A stretch of 64,000 nucleotides of DNA from Hyphomicrobiales bacterium (GTDB lineage Bacteria; Pseudomonadota; Alphaproteobacteria; Rhizobiales; Rhizobiaceae), in assembly GCA_900474095.1 (NCBI GenBank), contig UCOA01000011.1, positions 1 through 64,000 on the forward strand. The letters are read 5' to 3'. The first letter of the stretch is position 1; each line of letters opens with the position of its first letter. Under the pieces are notes generated by a model. It searched no databases, was not told where the DNA came from, and saw nothing but the letters and a program-made list of their open reading frames with translations. The position numbers were made by a program, and so were the translations under genes. This document shows positions 26,757 to 35,565 of this stretch, piece by piece.

Positions 26757-27035
26757 TCACCACTCCGCTTGGCGATCCCCAAAGTATACTTGGGTGATCG
26801 TGACACATTCGTAGGTCACGAATTGGGGCTTCAGGGCACCCGGATGGTTGGTCACGTCACAGAGAATTTTTTCAGCATGAGCATTCCCAGCAGTCGGGCC
26901 GCCGCAGATCGAGCCATCCATGGCCGGTAGATATCGCGTCGTTGCCTTCCCTCGACCACCGCCAGTCGAGTCCGCGAACTTCCGGTTGTGAGTCCGACTT
27001 TGCGGGCTTGGACGAGGCGTTGGATCCCCCCAACA
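26757..27035 (-). pseudogene. Remnant of a third sugar-binding-protein gene, C-terminal part
   Basis: A minus-strand frame reads T-G-G-G, then M-D-G-S-I-C-G, and ends F-V-T-Y-E-C-V-T-I-T-Q-V with a terminal A-E-W. These align in order with the C-terminal about 75 residues of the binding protein at 23840-24805 (T-G-G-G, M-H-G-S-V-C-T, F-V-T-Y-D-M-P-Q-I-T, E-Q-W). The segment between T-G-G-G and the D-G-S-I-C block drifts into another frame, and the N-terminal two thirds are missing. It is a decayed copy, next to the alcohol dehydrogenase that faces the intact importer. Confidence 0.7.
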
Positions 27036-27275
27036 AAAGTCAGCCACGGTTGCGCGGCGCGAAATCGCTTGGTTTCACGCCGGCGGTCATAGCCGGCCCG
27101 TTCACATTTGCACTGGCGGCCAAGATGTTTGACGTTCGGGAAGATGTTTGACCGGGGCAGTATCGGCTATTTCTTTGCATCAACGCGCCGACCTATTTCG
27201 CTCTTGCGGCGCAAATGCTTGGGCAGACCGAGAATGATTCCGGGACCCGGCCTGGTGAATTGGGAGAAAGTTGGC

Positions 27276-29033
27276 GTGAACATTGTCAGCAATATTGCAG
27301 CCAACGAGGCTGAGCTCGCCGCGAGGTGGTTGACGTCATTCGAAGCTGCGCTCGAAGCTAGAGATGCCAAAGCACTTGGCCAGCATTTCGCGGACGATTG
27401 CCATTGGCGAGATATCCTCGCTTTCACATGGAACATCACGCCTCACCAATTAAGGCAGCCGATCGTCGAAGGCATTCTCAAGGCGCAGCCGGATGTGCGG
27501 GCGAAAAACTTCAAGCTGGCGGAAGAGCGCACCCCACCCCGCCGCGTGACCCGTATCGGCGTGGAATCGATCGAAGCGATCTTCACATTCGAGACAGAGG
27601 TCGGGCGCGGCCACGGCTTTCTACGGCTGCTCGCCGACGCGCCGGAAACGGCGTGGGCATTGATGACATCGCTCGATGAATTCAAAGGTCATGAGGAACC
27701 AATCGGTGATCGGCGGCCAAGCGGCTCTTCCTATTCGAGAACTTTCGGCGGCGACAACTGGAGCGACCTGCGTGCGAAGGAGCAAGCGTTCGCAGACCGC
27801 GAACCCGCCGTACTGATCATCGGCGCGGGCCAGGGTGGGTTGAGCATAGCCGCCAGACTGAGACTGCTGGGTGTGGATACCCTGGTCGTGGATAAGACGC
27901 CGCGGGTCGGCGACGTCTGGCGCAAGCGTTATCATTCGCTGGCGCTCCACAATCAGGTGAAACTCAACCACCTACCCTATTTGCCCTGGCCGTCAAGCTG
28001 GCCAAAGTACCTGCCGAAGGACATGATCGCCAATTGGCTGGAAAACTACGCCTGGTCCATGGAGTGCAACGTCTGGACTGAAACGACCTTCGTCGAAGGG
28101 TCTTTCGACGACCAAACTGGCCACTGGAATGCCAAGGTGCGGAGGGCGGACGGATCGGAACGGGTCCTGAGGCCGAGACACATCGTCTTTGCCAACGGCG
28201 TGGCGGGCCGCCCGCTGAAACCGTCGGTCCCGGGTCTGGACTCCTTCAAGGGCGCGGTCATACATACACATGATTTCACGAGCGGCGAGGATTGGCGCGG
28301 AAAACGCGTGCTGGTTCTCGGCGCGGGCACGAGCGGCCATGACGTGGCACAGGATCTCCACGGCCACGGCGCGCAGGTGACCCTGGTCCAACGAGGACCT
28401 GCCACTGTCACAAGCGTGACTGCCGCAGGGCTTGTCCATTCCGTCTATTATAGCGAAGGTTTGCCCGTCGAAGACTGCGACCTGATTGCCGCGACCAGCA
28501 CCTACCCGCTGCTCATCCGCAGCTATCAGGCAGCCGTCGCGAAGATCAAGGAAATCGACCGCGACCTTCTTGCCGGCTTGCAGGCAAGGGGTTTCAAGCT
28601 GGATTTCGGGGAGGATGAAACCGGACACCAGATGAAGTTCCGTCGCCGCCACGGTGGCTACTATCTCGACTGCGGATGCTCGGAGTTGATCATCAATGGC
28701 GAGATCGACCTCATGCAGTGGGAAGAGATCGACCAGTTCGTCGAGGAAGGCGTGAAACTTGCCAACGGACAGGTGAACAAGGTCGACCTCGTCGTGACCG
28801 CCACCGGTTATCAGAGCCAGCAGGATCTCATCCGTGAGCTTTTGGGTTCGGAGACCGCGGACAAAATCGGGCCGATCTGGGGTATCGCCCCCGATGGGGA
28901 ACTCGCCAACATGTTCCGGCCCACGCCTCAGCGGGGCCTTTGGTTTACCGGAGGCGGTTTCGCGCACGCGCGCATCTACTCCAAATACATCGCCCTGCAG
29001 ATCAAAGCGCGCGAAATGGGATTGTTGAGCTGA
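27276..29033 (+). CDS. Flavin-containing monooxygenase with NTF2-like N-terminal domain
   Basis: About 585 residues. The first about 150 residues look like an NTF2/SnoaL-like alpha+beta barrel (A-A-R-W-L, H-F-A-D-D-C-H-W-R-D). From about 180 follows a class B flavoprotein monooxygenase: the FAD turn G-A-G-Q-G-G at about 183-188, the fingerprint F-K-G-A-V-I-H-T-H-D-F at about 322, the NADPH turn G-A-G-T-S-G at about 349 and T-A-T-G-Y near the end. The family inserts oxygen in Baeyer-Villiger fashion or hydroxylates heteroatoms. Start GTG 27276 is chosen for GGGAG nine bases upstream; ATG 27234 is an alternative. It is the first gene of a five-gene plus-strand operon and overlaps the next gene by one base. 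Confidence 0.88.
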   Translation: MNIVSNIAANEAELAARWLTSFEAALEARDAKALGQHFADDCHWRDILAFTWNITPHQLRQPIVEGILKAQPDVRAKNFKLAEERTPPRRVTRIGVESIEAIFTFETEVGRGHGFLRLLADAPETAWALMTSLDEFKGHEEPIGDRRPSGSSYSRTFGGDNWSDLRAKEQAFADREPAVLIIGAGQGGLSIAARLRLLGVDTLVVDKTPRVGDVWRKRYHSLALHNQVKLNHLPYLPWPSSWPKYLPKDMIANWLENYAWSMECNVWTETTFVEGSFDDQTGHWNAKVRRADGSERVLRPRHIVFANGVAGRPLKPSVPGLDSFKGAVIHTHDFTSGEDWRGKRVLVLGAGTSGHDVAQDLHGHGAQVTLVQRGPATVTSVTAAGLVHSVYYSEGLPVEDCDLIAATSTYPLLIRSYQAAVAKIKEIDRDLLAGLQARGFKLDFGEDETGHQMKFRRRHGGYYLDCGCSELIINGEIDLMQWEEIDQFVEEGVKLANGQVNKVDLVVTATGYQSQQDLIRELLGSETADKIGPIWGIAPDGELANMFRPTPQRGLWFTGGGFAHARIYSKYIALQIKAREMGLLS

Positions 29034-29863
29034 TGCCACTCGATTTCCATGGCAAGGTGGCTTTTGTAACGGGTGCCGGATCGATCGGCGAAGGCTGGGG
29101 CAACGGAAAGGCGACCGCCGTGCTTCTGGCCCGTCAGGGTGCGAAGGTATTCGGCACCGACATAAACCCTGAAGCGCTGACCGATACCGGATCGGCGATG
29201 GCGCGGGAGAACCTCAGCGGGCATTGGTCGTCCTGCCAATGCGACGCGACCAGCGGCAAGAGCGTCGAGGCTGCGGTGGCGCGATGCGATCGCGAACTAG
29301 GCCGTATTGACATCCTGGTCAACAACGTGGGTGGCAGCGCTCCGGGCGACCCGATCACGATGAGCGAGGAGTTGTGGGAGAAGCAGATCGCTCTCAATCT
29401 CGACAGTGTTTTCCTGAATTGCAAGCATGTCCTCCCCGTCATGCTCCGCCAGTTCGAAGAGGGCGGGAGCGGCGGCGCGATCGTCAACATCGGCAGCGTG
29501 GGGTCGATGACATTTCAGATGGGCGGTCGCGTTAGCGCCGCATACGCGGCCTCGAAGGCGGCGGTCGAGGCCTTTTCCCGCTCTACCGCGATCGCGTTTG
29601 CGAAGAAGGGCATAAGGGTGAACACGGTGATCCCCGGTTCCATGCACACTCCGCTCGTCGAGAACAGGCTAGCTCGCCAGCTTGGCAAGGACGACCTCGC
29701 CAAGCTCATCGCTGAGAGGAATGCGAGCGTGCCTATGGGTCGCATGGGAGACGCATGGGACGTGGCCAACGCGGTAATGTTTCTCGCCAGCGACGAGGCC
29801 CGTTACATCACCGCCACACAACTGGTCGTAGATGGCGGACTGACCGCGGCGCGCCCGGCATGA
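29033..29863 (+). CDS. SDR family oxidoreductase (monooxygenase operon)
   Basis: A 276-residue SDR whose cofactor turn is T-G-A-G-S-I-G-E-G-W-G at about 13-23, longer than the classical form and like that of the divergent/enoyl-reductase-type SDRs. N-N-V-G at about 98 and Y-A-A-S-K at about 171 are present. The ATG shares its A with the preceding TGA, so translation is coupled to the monooxygenase gene. It would supply or remove the ketone handled by the monooxygenase. Confidence 0.92.
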   Translation: MPLDFHGKVAFVTGAGSIGEGWGNGKATAVLLARQGAKVFGTDINPEALTDTGSAMARENLSGHWSSCQCDATSGKSVEAAVARCDRELGRIDILVNNVGGSAPGDPITMSEELWEKQIALNLDSVFLNCKHVLPVMLRQFEEGGSGGAIVNIGSVGSMTFQMGGRVSAAYAASKAAVEAFSRSTAIAFAKKGIRVNTVIPGSMHTPLVENRLARQLGKDDLAKLIAERNASVPMGRMGDAWDVANAVMFLASDEARYITATQLVVDGGLTAARPA

Positions 29864-29900
29864 CTTCCGGACAACCTATGTTCCGAGAGCGGAGGAAAAA

Positions 29901-30773
29901 TTGAGCCGACCAGTTATCATCACTTGCGCTGTTACCGGTTCGGGAGACACCACCGCGGCAAGTCCCTATGTGCCCATCACGCCCGGACAGATCGCCAACG
30001 AAGCTCTCAGTGCGCACGCAGCGGGCGCTGCCATCGTGCACATACATGTTCGCGATCTCGAAACGGGCAAACCCAGTCGCGACATCCGCCTCTATCGGGA
30101 CGTCGTTGGACGCATCCGGCAATCGGGAGCCGATGTCGTGATTAATCTGACGACGGGTGTGGGAGCACGTTTCACACCCGCCGAAGACGATCCGAACCGT
30201 AACGCGGTTTCAGGTCTCGCCTCCCCCGAGGAGCGTATGGAGCACGTGCTCGAGCTGCGGCCGGAGATATGCAGTCTGGACGTGGCAACCATGAACTTCG
30301 GCGCCCACGCGTTCGTCAACGTTCCCGAACACATCGAGCGTATCGCGCGAGCCGTCCGTGCAGCCAACGTCAAACCTGAACTCGAGGTCTTCGATCTCGG
30401 CCATTGCGCGCTTGCTGGACACCTGTTCAAGCAGGGAATATTCGCCGAACCTGCCATGTACCAGCTTTGCCTGGGCATTCCGTGGGGGGCTCCCGCAACC
30501 ACGGAGGCAATGTTGTCCATGAAGCAGATGGTCCCGGCCGGAAGCAACTGGAGCGCGTTTGGCATCGCCGCGAAAGAGTTCCACATGGTCGCGCAGTCGG
30601 TTATCCTCGGGGGGCATGTACGCGTTGGGCTCGAAGACAACCTTTTTCTTTCCCGTGGCGAGTTATCGCCGGGAAACGCCCCATTGGTCGAACGCGCCGC
30701 GAGGATCGTCAAGGAACTTGGGGCCGAGGTCGCCACGGCTTCGCAGGCTCGCGAAATATTGCGGCTTGGTTGA
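29901..30773 (+). CDS. Beta-keto acid cleavage enzyme family (BKACE, DUF849)
   Basis: A 290-residue zinc-dependent TIM barrel. The metal histidines are His47 and His49 in H-I-H-V-R-D, and the C-A-V-T-G turn stands at the N-terminus, as in the family. BKACE enzymes react a beta-keto acid with acetyl-CoA to give acetoacetate and a new CoA ester; the founding member is 3-keto-5-aminohexanoate cleavage enzyme. The start is TTG at 29901-29903, because GGAGGAAAAA precedes it directly and no ATG is near. It lies 37 bp after the SDR gene. It implies a beta-keto acid intermediate in this operon. Confidence 0.92.
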   Translation: MSRPVIITCAVTGSGDTTAASPYVPITPGQIANEALSAHAAGAAIVHIHVRDLETGKPSRDIRLYRDVVGRIRQSGADVVINLTTGVGARFTPAEDDPNRNAVSGLASPEERMEHVLELRPEICSLDVATMNFGAHAFVNVPEHIERIARAVRAANVKPELEVFDLGHCALAGHLFKQGIFAEPAMYQLCLGIPWGAPATTEAMLSMKQMVPAGSNWSAFGIAAKEFHMVAQSVILGGHVRVGLEDNLFLSRGELSPGNAPLVERAARIVKELGAEVATASQAREILRLG

Positions 30774-30793
30774 ACTAATTGACAGGAGCATCC

Positions 30794-31375
30794 ATGCCTC
30801 GCCTCGAAACGTTGTCGAATGACGAGATGACCGCGGCGCAGTCCGAAGTGAGCGCGGAAGCGATCGCCGGAAAGCGGGGACGCGTGCCTGCTCCGATGAT
30901 CGCATGGCTCAGAAATCCGGAACTCGCGCGCAGGGCACAGCGGCTCGGCGAGCTTCTCAGGTACGACACCACACTTCATCCGCGTCTGTCGGAACTGGCG
31001 GTCCTCGTGTGCGGCAGGCATTGGACCTCCCATCACGAATGGACGGCACACAAACGGCTCGCGTTGGACGCCGGGCTGAACCCGCAGGTCATCGCCGACG
31101 TTGCCGCTCGCCGGCGCCCCGAGACGGCCGACGACGAGGAGCGCCTCGTACACGATATCGCGTTGTGCCTCCTCTCCACGGGTCGAATTCCCCGCGCGCT
31201 TTACGATCAAGGCATTCACCGCCTGGGGGAACGAGGTATGGTCGAGCTCGTGGCGATCATCGGCTACTACTGCTTGGTATCGGTGACCCTCAATGCATTC
31301 GAACTAGGAATCCCGGGGTCGATCGCGACGGAACTCGACGATCCCGACTTCTCCTCGCCGGAGGCCGCTCGTTGA
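30794..31375 (+). CDS. Carboxymuconolactone decarboxylase family protein
   Basis: A 193-residue helical protein of the CMD/AhpD superfamily: L-R-L-x-E-L-A-type helix (L-H-P-R-L-S-E-L-A-V-L-V) followed by C-G-R-H-W-T-S-H-H-E-W, in which only one cysteine remains, so it is not an AhpD-type thiol peroxidase. Relatives in catabolic operons are thought to decarboxylate or hydrate cyclic intermediates, mostly unproven. ATG 30794 follows CAGGAG. Its last codon overlaps the TTG start of the next gene. Confidence 0.85.
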   Translation: MPRLETLSNDEMTAAQSEVSAEAIAGKRGRVPAPMIAWLRNPELARRAQRLGELLRYDTTLHPRLSELAVLVCGRHWTSHHEWTAHKRLALDAGLNPQVIADVAARRRPETADDEERLVHDIALCLLSTGRIPRALYDQGIHRLGERGMVELVAIIGYYCLVSVTLNAFELGIPGSIATELDDPDFSSPEAAR

Positions 31376-32415
31376 GCCGGGCGCATCCAGACTTCCATTT
31401 GAAAGACGAGGAGCCGATCGATTCCGGCCTTCCGATCGTCGATGCCCACCATCACCTCTATGAAAGACCAAACCTTCGCTATCTGTTCAACGAGTTCAAA
31501 GCAGATCTCGCAAGCGGACACAACGTCGTGGCGACGGTGTTCGTCCAAGCCCGCGCGATGTACCGCGATGGGGGTCCGGAAGCCATGCGCCCTGTCGGTG
31601 AAACCGAGTTCGCTAAAGGCGTTGCGGACGCGTGCACGGCCGATCCCGAATGCCAAACGCGGGTTTGCGCGGGAATTGTCTGCCACGCCGATCTGATGTT
31701 GGGCGAAAGCGTCGAAGAGGTTCTCAGGGAGCACGGCCGCGCGGCCGGCGGCATTGGTTCGGGAAATCTGCGGGGTCTTCGACACATCGCCGCCTGGGAT
31801 CCCGACCAGGGAATGTTAAACAGCGCCTATCCGACATTTCCGGACATGCTGGAGGACGCCCGTTTCCGAGCCGGGTTCTCTATGCTCGCGAAATACGGCC
31901 TCCGATTTGACGCCTGGCTTTACTACCACCAAATCGACCGGCTGACGGCTTTGGCGAGGTCGTTTCCGCATATTCCGATCGTCGTTGATCACTGTGGAGG
32001 CGTCTTGGGCATCAGGGGCTATGCGGGTCGCCAAGCAGAAGTTTTCGCCCAGTGGTCCAAGGCATTACGCGAACTGGCAACTTGCGACAATGTCGCAATC
32101 AAGCTCGGTGGTCTCGGAATGCCGATCTCTGGTCTCCCCCTTGCGGAAGTGGGAAGGGGGCCGGGCTCCGTTGAACTGTGCACGGCCTGGCGACCATGGA
32201 TGGAGACGTGCATCGAGATTTTCGGAACTCAACGATGCATGTTCGAGAGCAACTATCCAGCCGACCGGGCGAGCCACACCTATGGCACCGGTTGGAACGC
32301 GATGAAGCGGCTGGCGGCAGCGGCAAGCGCGACAGAAAGGGACGATCTCTTCTGGCGCACCGCCGCAAGATTCTACCGACTGGAGACGTCCGCTCAGGCG
32401 GGACGCTCGTCATGA
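31372..32415 (+). CDS. Amidohydrolase family protein (PDC-lactonase-like)
   Basis: A 347-residue amidohydrolase-2-type TIM barrel. The metal motif H-x-H is His26/His28 (V-D-A-H-H-H-L), with V-D-H-C-G-G in the middle and the C-terminal F-E-S-N-Y-P. Such enzymes hydrolyse lactones (2-pyrone-4,6-dicarboxylate lactonase type) or decarboxylate ring acids. The start is TTG at 31372, overlapping the previous stop (TTGA) and preceded by GGAGG; earlier codons of the open frame lie over the CMD gene and are not part of it. Hydrolysis of a lactone made by the monooxygenase fits the operon order. The 3' end overlaps the convergent LysR gene by 22 bp. Confidence 0.88.
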   Translation: MSRAHPDFHLKDEEPIDSGLPIVDAHHHLYERPNLRYLFNEFKADLASGHNVVATVFVQARAMYRDGGPEAMRPVGETEFAKGVADACTADPECQTRVCAGIVCHADLMLGESVEEVLREHGRAAGGIGSGNLRGLRHIAAWDPDQGMLNSAYPTFPDMLEDARFRAGFSMLAKYGLRFDAWLYYHQIDRLTALARSFPHIPIVVDHCGGVLGIRGYAGRQAEVFAQWSKALRELATCDNVAIKLGGLGMPISGLPLAEVGRGPGSVELCTAWRPWMETCIEIFGTQRCMFESNYPADRASHTYGTGWNAMKRLAAAASATERDDLFWRTAARFYRLETSAQAGRSS

Positions 32416-33308
32416 TGACGGAACAAGGCTACCAGGAAATCCACAAAGGCCCGCGTCTTCGGAGAAACTTTCCGGCTGCTCGGGTAAACCGCGTAAAGGG
32501 CGGTGTCGAACTCGGTAGGACTTACCTCGTGGTCCGTCAGGAGAGGTATGAGATCTCCCTTTCTAACGGCTTCCCGGACCGTCGACTCCTGCATGATGAC
32601 CAAGCCAAGACCGCTCATTGCGCTGGTGAACAGTGCAGCGCCGCTGTCCGTCTCGAGGTTGCCCGAAACCGGAATCTCTACCGTGGTCGCGTCCCTGGTG
32701 AATCGCCAGCGGTTGTCGTAATTCTTCGCCCGGTAGACAAGGCAGTTGTGTTTCACGAGGTCTTGCGGGATTGTGGGATAGCCGTTCGTTTCCAAATATG
32801 CCGGACTGCCGCAGAGAACACGGCGACTCGGGCTCAGGCGCCGCGCTATCAAACTTGAGTCCTCGAGACTGCCGAGCCACACCGCGACGTCTATCCCGAG
32901 CGCGACGAGGTCCGCCCGCTCGTCCGTAAGAGTGACATCAATCATGACTTCCTGGTTCTCGGCGAGAAAGTCCTTGAGCGCCGGAACAATTATCTCGTTT
33001 CCGACGGAAATCCTGAGGTGAACACGCAGCCGTCCTTTGACTGTTTTCTGGTAGCCACTGACTTCACGTTTCACGTCATCAATCTGGCGGATGAGTTCAG
33101 TCAGCTTCTGATAATACAGGGTGCCGACTTCCGTGAGGGATTGCCGTCGGGTCGTACGGTTAAGCAGCCGGACTCCCAACGTCGTCTCGAGGCGATTGAT
33201 CTGCCGTGCGACGGAGGTCACAGATGTGTTAAGATGCCGGGCAGCGGCCGAAAAGCTGCCGTTCTCGACAACAAGAACGAACGCCCGATCCAACTTGAGT
33301 TCGTCCAC
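32394..33308 (-). CDS. LysR-family transcriptional regulator (distinct subgroup)
   Basis: About 304 residues with an N-terminal helix-turn-helix (G-S-F-S-A-A-A-R-H-L, V-A-R-Q-I-N-R-L-E) and a substrate-binding domain with the V-D-V-A-V-W-L-G pattern. It belongs to the CrgA/DsdC-like group and is not close to the three other LysR proteins here. I prefer GTG 33306-33308, behind GGGGGAAG, which gives the usual N-terminus; the frame continues 19 codons upstream. It is convergent with the monooxygenase operon and upstream-adjacent to the 33.4-36.6 kb operon on the same strand, so either could be its target. Confidence 0.9.
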   Translation of the reverse strand: MDELKLDRAFVLVVENGSFSAAARHLNTSVTSVARQINRLETTLGVRLLNRTTRRQSLTEVGTLYYQKLTELIRQIDDVKREVSGYQKTVKGRLRVHLRISVGNEIIVPALKDFLAENQEVMIDVTLTDERADLVALGIDVAVWLGSLEDSSLIARRLSPSRRVLCGSPAYLETNGYPTIPQDLVKHNCLVYRAKNYDNRWRFTRDATTVEIPVSGNLETDSGAALFTSAMSGLGLVIMQESTVREAVRKGDLIPLLTDHEVSPTEFDTALYAVYPSSRKVSPKTRAFVDFLVALFRHHDERPA

Positions 33309-33464
33309 TGCTTCCCCCACCCGGTTCCCCTTCTTGTCGTCGAGGAAATGCCTGAACGCAAGCACCGCCGCTACGTGGTCGCCAAACTAGCGAAATGCTG
33401 TAACGCGCACAACGCGGATACAGCACCCCTCGAAATTCCCTGAGTTGCTCGGTTTACCTTAGCG

Positions 33465-34271
33465 TTAGGAGGCTCCTGGATAGACATTCTGGCCGTAGGC
33501 ATTCCTGACATCAGTCAAGAGTTTTCCGGTCGGGGGCGCATATGTCATGCGCTTACTGGTAAAAACACCCGTCAGCTGTTTGATCTGGACGGCCATCTCG
33601 GCAGTCTTCACCAGCGCAAGCGGCCCGTTGAGCACGGGCGTCGAATTTACTTCGTGGATGCCAGCCTCTGTCAGAACCGTCATCAGACTGCCGCCTGCCG
33701 GGATCAAGACCTCGGCACCCTTTTCGATGCAGCGGCCAGCCGCCTCCGTGAATTGGCGGACAATCTCCGCCCTCGCGTCGTCATTTCGGAAGGCGAGATC
33801 GAACACGCCCGGCCTCTCGACCGTCATGGTTTCGACTGATGCCAACCGGGACATGACTCCCTGGTTGCGCACCCCTTCCATGATTCGCGGCACGAACTTG
33901 GGATTGACGTTGATGAGGGAGAACGACGCCCCCATAAGGCAAGCCACCTGAATGGATGACTCACGCAGGCCGAGGACTGGAATATTCAGGAGCTCGCGGA
34001 GTTCATGCACCCCCGGCTCGAAAATATTTCCGACCAGAAAGGCGTCGTAGCCGTCCTTCTCCGCCTGCAGACCCTTTTCCGTCACCTCCACGGTGTCCAA
34101 CAGCTCAAGATAGCGGTATTGGTCGGCAATGGCCCGATGAGGACTGAGTCCGTCCACCGTGATCTCCGTGCCGGGAGCGGCGGACTTTTGAATGATCCTT
34201 CTGAGTGCCTGCGCATATAGTCCGTCTCGGGAACCCCGGGAGACGCCGAAGCTTTGGTAAAACAGTTTCAT
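33465..34271 (-). CDS. Asp/Glu/hydantoin racemase family protein without the catalytic cysteines
   Basis: A 268-residue protein with the duplicated alpha/beta fold of the Asp/Glu/hydantoin racemase superfamily. Racemases need two cysteines, one in each half. Here the first site reads V-G-N-I-F-E-P-G (about 80-87) and the second L-I-P-A-G-G-S (about 189-195), so neither cysteine is present. It therefore probably has another chemistry (isomerase, decarboxylase or maleate-type reaction are unlikely without Cys) or a binding role. ATG 34269-34271 follows AGGAG. Last gene of the operon Ldh - SDR - YciI - this gene. Confidence 0.82.
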   Translation of the reverse strand: MKLFYQSFGVSRGSRDGLYAQALRRIIQKSAAPGTEITVDGLSPHRAIADQYRYLELLDTVEVTEKGLQAEKDGYDAFLVGNIFEPGVHELRELLNIPVLGLRESSIQVACLMGASFSLINVNPKFVPRIMEGVRNQGVMSRLASVETMTVERPGVFDLAFRNDDARAEIVRQFTEAAGRCIEKGAEVLIPAGGSLMTVLTEAGIHEVNSTPVLNGPLALVKTAEMAVQIKQLTGVFTSKRMTYAPPTGKLLTDVRNAYGQNVYPGAS

Positions 34272-34336
34272 CGTCAACTCCTGCTCTTCGTCTCGCTTCG
34301 TGTTCTGTATCGTTCACTCAAGGCAACGCGCACAGA

Positions 34337-34633
34337 CTAGTCGACCAGGTCCGGATTGTACCTGCCCTTCCGCATTCTGTAGATGATGATCTTTTCGAAG
34401 AGACCTGCTTTATAGAAAGGCTCGTTTGAAATGAAATCCTCTGCCCCGTCACGGTCCGGCACGTTGAGGATGAACAGACTTCCCAGGGCCACGGAAGCGT
34501 CGTCGTTCTGTAGCGGTCCCGAGAAGAAGATCTTAGGCTTGAATATGTCGAGGTACTCGCGATGTACCGCCAGGTGCTCTGCCCTTGCCTCGGCGGTGTC
34601 CGCCCTATCAACGCAATATACTGCCCACAACAT
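34337..34633 (-). CDS. YciI-family (dimeric alpha-beta barrel) protein
   Basis: A 98-residue single-domain protein: an N-terminal strand L-W-A-V-Y-C-V-D, R-A-E-H-L-A-V-H-R-E-Y with the conserved His, G-P-L, a D-x-x-x-A-E-D-F-I-x-x-x-P-F pattern and a C-terminal strand. Members act as small isomerases/lactonases or dehalogenase-like enzymes in ring-acid catabolism, or are uncharacterised. ATG 34631-34633 lies behind GGAGAA. It sits between SDR and racemase-like genes of the same operon. A distant relative is encoded at 58128-58427. Confidence 0.87.
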   Translation of the reverse strand: MLWAVYCVDRADTAEARAEHLAVHREYLDIFKPKIFFSGPLQNDDASVALGSLFILNVPDRDGAEDFISNEPFYKAGLFEKIIIYRMRKGRYNPDLVD

Positions 34634-34691
34634 CGAGTTTCTCCTTGCTGCAATCAATGCCGACCAAGCCGGCTGCTTCGGATAGGTTGGT

Positions 34692-35477
34692 TCACATCCG
34701 ATCGGAGCGGCCGCCGTCGACGAACAGCGTGTGCCCGGTGACGTAGCTTGAGTCGTCGGAAGCGAAGAAAAGCACCGGTGCGGCGAGCTCCTGCAGCGTC
34801 CCTAACCGTCCCAACACGACGGTTTTCTTGCGATGCTCCATGTGTTCCTCGACCTCTTCGGGCGTACGGGTCGAAGCCGAAAACGGCGTTAGGAAACTGC
34901 CGGGCGCGACACAATTGACCGTCACTCCGCTCGGGCCAAGCTCGCGCGCCAGTGTCTTCGTCAACATGATCACTCCGGCTTTCGCCGAGACGTACGCGGC
35001 GCTGCCACCCGGCGACCCGGCCGTCCTGTGCGGGGCCGCGCCCGTGCCCAATGCAGAGCTGATGTTGACGACCCGGCCATAGTTCTGTCGCACCATATGC
35101 GGCGCGACCGCCTGCGTGCAGAAGAACACACCCTTCAAATCAACGTCCAGAACGATGTCCCAATCTTCGCTCGTGGTTGTGGCGAAGGGACGGTAACGCG
35201 ATATCCCCGCGTTGTTGATCAGAATGTCGATGCGGCCGTACTCGGCGACCACCTTATCCATGAACTCCGCAAGTTGATCCCGCTTTGTCACATCGACCGC
35301 CGAACCCGATGCCCTGCCACCGGACTGTCTGATGGATTCGACGGCTTCCGGAATGACGCTCTCATTTTTGTCGGCGAGAACCACCGTCGCACCTTCGGCT
35401 GCGAAAAGGTCAGAAATTGCCTTGCCGATGCCCGAGGCACCCCCTGTGACGATCGCAATCTTGTCTTTTAGTCGCAT
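34692..35477 (-). CDS. SDR family oxidoreductase
   Basis: A 261-residue classical SDR: T-G-G-A-S-G-I-G at 11-18, N-N-A-G at about 91, a serine in I-S-S, and Y-V-S-A-K at about 168, with an insert of about ten residues (G-A-A-P-H-R-T-A-G) before the active-site tyrosine. ATG 35475-35477 lies behind GAGGAG at seven bases. Second gene of the operon after the Ldh-type gene (88 bp). Confidence 0.93.
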   Translation of the reverse strand: MRLKDKIAIVTGGASGIGKAISDLFAAEGATVVLADKNESVIPEAVESIRQSGGRASGSAVDVTKRDQLAEFMDKVVAEYGRIDILINNAGISRYRPFATTTSEDWDIVLDVDLKGVFFCTQAVAPHMVRQNYGRVVNISSALGTGAAPHRTAGSPGGSAAYVSAKAGVIMLTKTLARELGPSGVTVNCVAPGSFLTPFSASTRTPEEVEEHMEHRKKTVVLGRLGTLQELAAPVLFFASDDSSYVTGHTLFVDGGRSDRM

Positions 35478-35565
35478 TGTCTGACTCCTCAATGTCGTAT
35501 GGTCGACGACATCGTCCCGCTGATCCCGCCTACGAGCACCCGTCACTGGATGACCTTTTGATGTT

